Shown here piece after piece: positions 23,788 through 25,931 of a DNA stretch of 25,931 bases; position 1 is the first letter of the stretch, and each line of letters opens with the position of its first letter. This DNA is from Desulfobacterales bacterium (GTDB taxonomy: Bacteria; Desulfobacterota; Desulfobacteria; Desulfobacterales; UBA11574). A program made the translations under genes and the position numbers. A model generated the notes under the pieces. That model saw only the letters and a program-made list of their open reading frames with translations. It had not been told where the DNA came from and made no database searches. The stretch covers positions 1 through 25,931 of the forward strand of contig JAQYVG010000007.1 of the NCBI GenBank assembly GCA_030145595.1. Direction: 5' to 3'.

Positions 23788-24162
23788 ATGGACAGCGCGG
23801 AATTCAAACATTTCCGGAAAAAATTGAAAAAAACCCAGCGGCAGATGTCCCAGCTTCTGGGAACGTCTATCAAGGCGATCCACAGCTATGAGCAGGGCTG
23901 GCGATCAATACCGGCCCATGTGGAACGGCAGATGTTTTTTTTGATCTCCAAGATTGTAAAGAAAAAAGGAGACCAAAGGCCCTGCTGGGAAGTAAAAAAA
24001 TGTCCGCCTGAGTTTAAAAATGAATGTCCGGCCTGGGAGTTTAAGGCGGGCCAACTATGCTGGTTCATTTGCGGAACAATTTGTGACGGCGTCGTCCATC
24101 AAAACTGGAAAGAGAAGATGAAGCTTTGCCGCTCCTGTGACGTTTTCAAATACTTACTGTAA
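23788..24162 (+). CDS. Small XRE-family HTH protein with Cys-rich 'two-CW' region
   Basis: The 124-residue protein begins with an XRE-type helix-turn-helix (about 5-45: FRKKLKKTQRQMSQLLGTS followed by IKAIHSYEQGWRSIP). Behind it is a compact Cys-rich part with two CW pairs (C66-W67 and C91-W92) and further Cys at 72, 80, 95, 99, 114 and 117. This two-CW pattern (CWEVKKC, CPAWE, CWFICGT, CRSC) is known to me from many small proteins of anaerobes; the spacing would suit an Fe-S cluster or metal, but that is not established. DNA-binding and redox-sensing parts in one small protein suggest a redox-responsive regulator. A palindromic site lies in its own promoter region, so autoregulation is plausible. 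No strong ribosome site is seen before the ATG. Confidence 0.82.
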   Translation: MDSAEFKHFRKKLKKTQRQMSQLLGTSIKAIHSYEQGWRSIPAHVERQMFFLISKIVKKKGDQRPCWEVKKCPPEFKNECPAWEFKAGQLCWFICGTICDGVVHQNWKEKMKLCRSCDVFKYLL

Positions 24163-24292
24163 AGTGAGGCTCCCTTAGTCCCGCTTTAGCACGATTCGCC
24201 TGCAAGAAATTTTATCGGCTTTTCAATTCGCTAATGAAACCCATGTCCGGTTAATGTCGGAAAATTATCTCGCATTTTAGTCCCTACGCGGA

Positions 24293-24298
24293 TATAAT
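24293..24298 (+). promoter_or_regulatory. Perfect -10 box (TATAAT) upstream of metY
   Basis: TATAAT lies 36 bases before the start codon. No good -35 hexamer is found 16-18 bases upstream, so the promoter call is tentative. No SAM or other methionine riboswitch fold was recognised in the 172-base leader region. Confidence 0.4.
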
Positions 24299-24334
24299 TA
24301 AGGTAAAATACTTTGTTTAAACTGGAGGTTCAAC

Positions 24335-25591
24335 ATGACACAAAAGAAAGAACGCCGCTTTCACACACGGGTTATTCACGCCGCCCAGTCGCCGGAAGAC
24401 TGGCAGGGCGCGACATTGCCGCCCATATTTCAGACAGCTTCTCATCGCCATATCACAGCGGATAATCTGAGCCAGACTTTTGCCGGTAAAAAGACTGACC
24501 ACATTTACATGCGGCTCACCAACCCCACCAATCGCGTCCTGGAAGAGAAAATGGTCGCTCTTGAGAGCGGTCGCGGGGCCGTGGTTATGTCGTCGGGTAT
24601 GGCAGCCATTACTAATGCCTGCATGGCACTGCTGCGTGCCGGCGATGAGTTTGTGGCCGGAAACTCTCTTTTTATGTCTACATATATTTTATTCGCCAAT
24701 GTTTTTAAAAAGTATGACATTACTGTGCGTCTGGTTGAATCGACGGACTTGGAGGCCATGGAAAAGGCCATCAATCCTAAAACACGCTTTTTATATTTGG
24801 AAACCATCGGCAACCCCAAGATGGATATTCCGGACCTTGCCGCTGTTGCCGAAATTGCCCACCGACATGGGCTCCCTCTGCTGGTGGACAGCACCCTGGC
24901 CACACCCTACCTTTGCCGTCCTTTGGAACTAGGTGCCGACGTGGTGATACATTCCACTACTAAATACTTAAGCGGGCACGGTGATGCTGTCGGCGGTGTT
25001 GTTATTGACGGCGGCAATTTTGACTGGTCACAACAACGCTTCCCTGATTTTATGCCTTTTATCGAACGCAAAGGGCCCCTGGCCTATCTTGATAAAGTCT
25101 GGCGGGAGCATCACATTAATTTCGGAACCACTCAGGCTCCCTGGCACTCCTATCTGACAATGGTCGGACTGGACACCCTGGCTTTGCGTATGGAACGGCA
25201 CATGGAGAATACTCTCCAGGTAGCGCGCTACCTCCAGGCAAGACCTGAAGTGTTGTGGGTTAATTATCCGGGACTTAAGGATCACCCTTCGCATAACATG
25301 GCCCGCAGCTTGTTCAAAGAAAAGGGCTTCGGCGGGATGTTGACCTTTGGCCTCAAGGATCAGGACGCCTGTTTTAAACTCATCGACAACCTTGGTTTAA
25401 TCTATCATTTAGCCAACCTCGGTGACTGTAAGACCCTGGTAATTCATCCCTATTCATCCCAATACGTTGCATTTGACGAGCCCACCCGGGAAAAATTATC
25501 CATTACTCCCGATATGATCCGCCTTTCGGTGGGTATCGAGGCCCAAGAAGACATCTGTGAGGATCTGGGACAGGCTTTAGATAGCCTTTGA
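24335..25591 (+). CDS. metY: O-acetylhomoserine sulfhydrylase-type PLP enzyme
   Basis: The 418-residue protein belongs to the Cys/Met metabolism PLP family: YMRLTNPTNRVLEEKMVALE near 58-77, SSGMAAI for the cofactor phosphate, LETIGNPKMDI, DSTLATPY, and HSTTKYLSGHGDAVGG with K210 as the PLP-binding Lys. Length and the following metX gene favour O-acetylhomoserine sulfhydrylase, which makes homocysteine from O-acetylhomoserine and sulfide. Cystathionine gamma-synthase or methionine gamma-lyase cannot be fully excluded by eye, since these enzymes share all of these motifs. A GGAGG lies 6 bases before the ATG. In a sulfide-rich anaerobe direct sulfhydrylation is expected. Confidence 0.88.
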   Translation: MTQKKERRFHTRVIHAAQSPEDWQGATLPPIFQTASHRHITADNLSQTFAGKKTDHIYMRLTNPTNRVLEEKMVALESGRGAVVMSSGMAAITNACMALLRAGDEFVAGNSLFMSTYILFANVFKKYDITVRLVESTDLEAMEKAINPKTRFLYLETIGNPKMDIPDLAAVAEIAHRHGLPLLVDSTLATPYLCRPLELGADVVIHSTTKYLSGHGDAVGGVVIDGGNFDWSQQRFPDFMPFIERKGPLAYLDKVWREHHINFGTTQAPWHSYLTMVGLDTLALRMERHMENTLQVARYLQARPEVLWVNYPGLKDHPSHNMARSLFKEKGFGGMLTFGLKDQDACFKLIDNLGLIYHLANLGDCKTLVIHPYSSQYVAFDEPTREKLSITPDMIRLSVGIEAQEDICEDLGQALDSL

Positions 25592-25658
25592 AGCTGATAC
25601 TTTTTTAGAGTTTTAATCCTGAAGTCGGCAGTAATGTAACAATATAATGCTGATTGAT

Positions 25659-25750
25659 GATTGACGATTTTAGGAATTAAATACTATAGAATACAGATGA
25701 CCTTTTATCGACAATCGCAAATCAACAATCGCAAATCGACAATCCAAATA
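25659..25750. repeat. 14-bp-period direct repeats and an inverted partner before metX
   Basis: ACAATCGCAAATC occurs at 25711-25723 and 25725-25737, with a partial third copy from 25739. AAATCGACAATC (25733-25744) is nearly the inverse complement of GATTGACGATTT (25659-25670; 11 of 12). The repeats reach the first base of the metX start codon and replace any clear ribosome site. Confidence 0.6.
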
Positions 25751-25931
25751 TGAGTGAATATATAGAACATGATCAAAGCGGAATCTCGGTGGGGATTGTA
25801 GAAAAACAGGTTTACACCTTTGCGGAGCCACCCCATGAAATGGTCCTGGAATGTGGTGAAAAATTAGGGCCCATATCGATCTCTTACGAAACATACGGCA
25901 AATTAAACCAAGATAAAAGCAACGTTATTCT
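25750..25931 (+). CDS. metX: Homoserine O-acetyltransferase, N-terminal part (cut by window edge)
   Basis: The frame opens at ATG 25750 and runs off the window after 60 codons. The visible part (VYTFAEPPHEMVLECGEKLGPISISYETYGKLN followed by QDKSNVI) matches the start of MetX, an alpha/beta-hydrolase that makes O-acetylhomoserine, the substrate of the enzyme encoded just before. The gap to metY is 158 bases and contains short repeats; no strong ribosome site is seen. The catalytic triad lies outside the window. A related serine acetyltransferase of the same fold is the main alternative. Confidence 0.88.
   Translation, partial: MSEYIEHDQSGISVGIVEKQVYTFAEPPHEMVLECGEKLGPISISYETYGKLNQDKSNVI

Noticed and set aside
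24163..24334. SAM-type riboswitch before metY
   Set aside because: Looked for because of the methionine genes, but no known SAM riboswitch core or terminator hairpin is visible.

Overview
The window looks like chromosomal DNA of an anaerobic, respiring bacterium of the Desulfobacterota (sulfate-reducer or syntroph type). This is inferred from gene content: a 12-haem periplasmic cytochrome, Tat-exported molybdenum and Fe-S redox subunits, a membrane-bound sigma-54 activator, MetV/MetF of the methyl branch of the Wood-Ljungdahl pathway, NuoE/NuoF-type flavoproteins, and 'two-CW' Cys-rich proteins. No rRNA, tRNA, CRISPR array, transposase or phage gene was seen.

Layout. (A) Bases 1-7846, minus strand: a PhnD-like periplasmic lipoprotein and a membrane-anchored sigma-54 enhancer-binding protein, then a 395-base control region with a well-spaced -24/-12 promoter and an upstream 19-bp dyad. 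This is followed by an operon for a degenerate receiver protein, a 12-haem cytochrome c, a four-cluster Fe-S subunit and a Tat-exported molybdopterin oxidoreductase that is cut by the window edge. I read this as a ligand-induced respiratory oxidoreductase; the PhnD-like sensor recalls the tetrathionate and arsenic oxyanion sensing systems. (B) Bases 8334-13618, plus strand: a cytidylate-kinase-like P-loop protein, a universal stress protein, a GAF protein, a PAS histidine kinase and a receiver-PAS-kinase hybrid. (C) Bases 13563-23174, minus strand: a formate-dehydrogenase-like large subunit that lacks the catalytic Sec/Cys and His, NuoE, a NuoF-GltD/NfnB fusion, MetV and MetF, then a single receiver and a divergent shikimate-dehydrogenase-like protein. 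The first five could form an NAD(P)-linked, possibly bifurcating, methylene-tetrahydrofolate reductase. (D) Bases 23788-25931, plus strand: a small XRE-HTH protein with a Cys-rich two-CW region, then metY and the start of metX (methionine synthesis).

The least expected signal is a 15-bp palindrome, TGCCAC-N3-GTGGYA. It occurs three times, always between genes: before the universal-stress gene, before the formate-dehydrogenase-like operon, and before the XRE/two-CW gene. Each copy lies 4-5 bases after a TTGNNN hexamer resembling a -35 box. It may define a small regulon, for which the XRE/two-CW protein is a candidate regulator. Several intergenic stretches also hold short palindromic or tandem repeats of a dispersed type.
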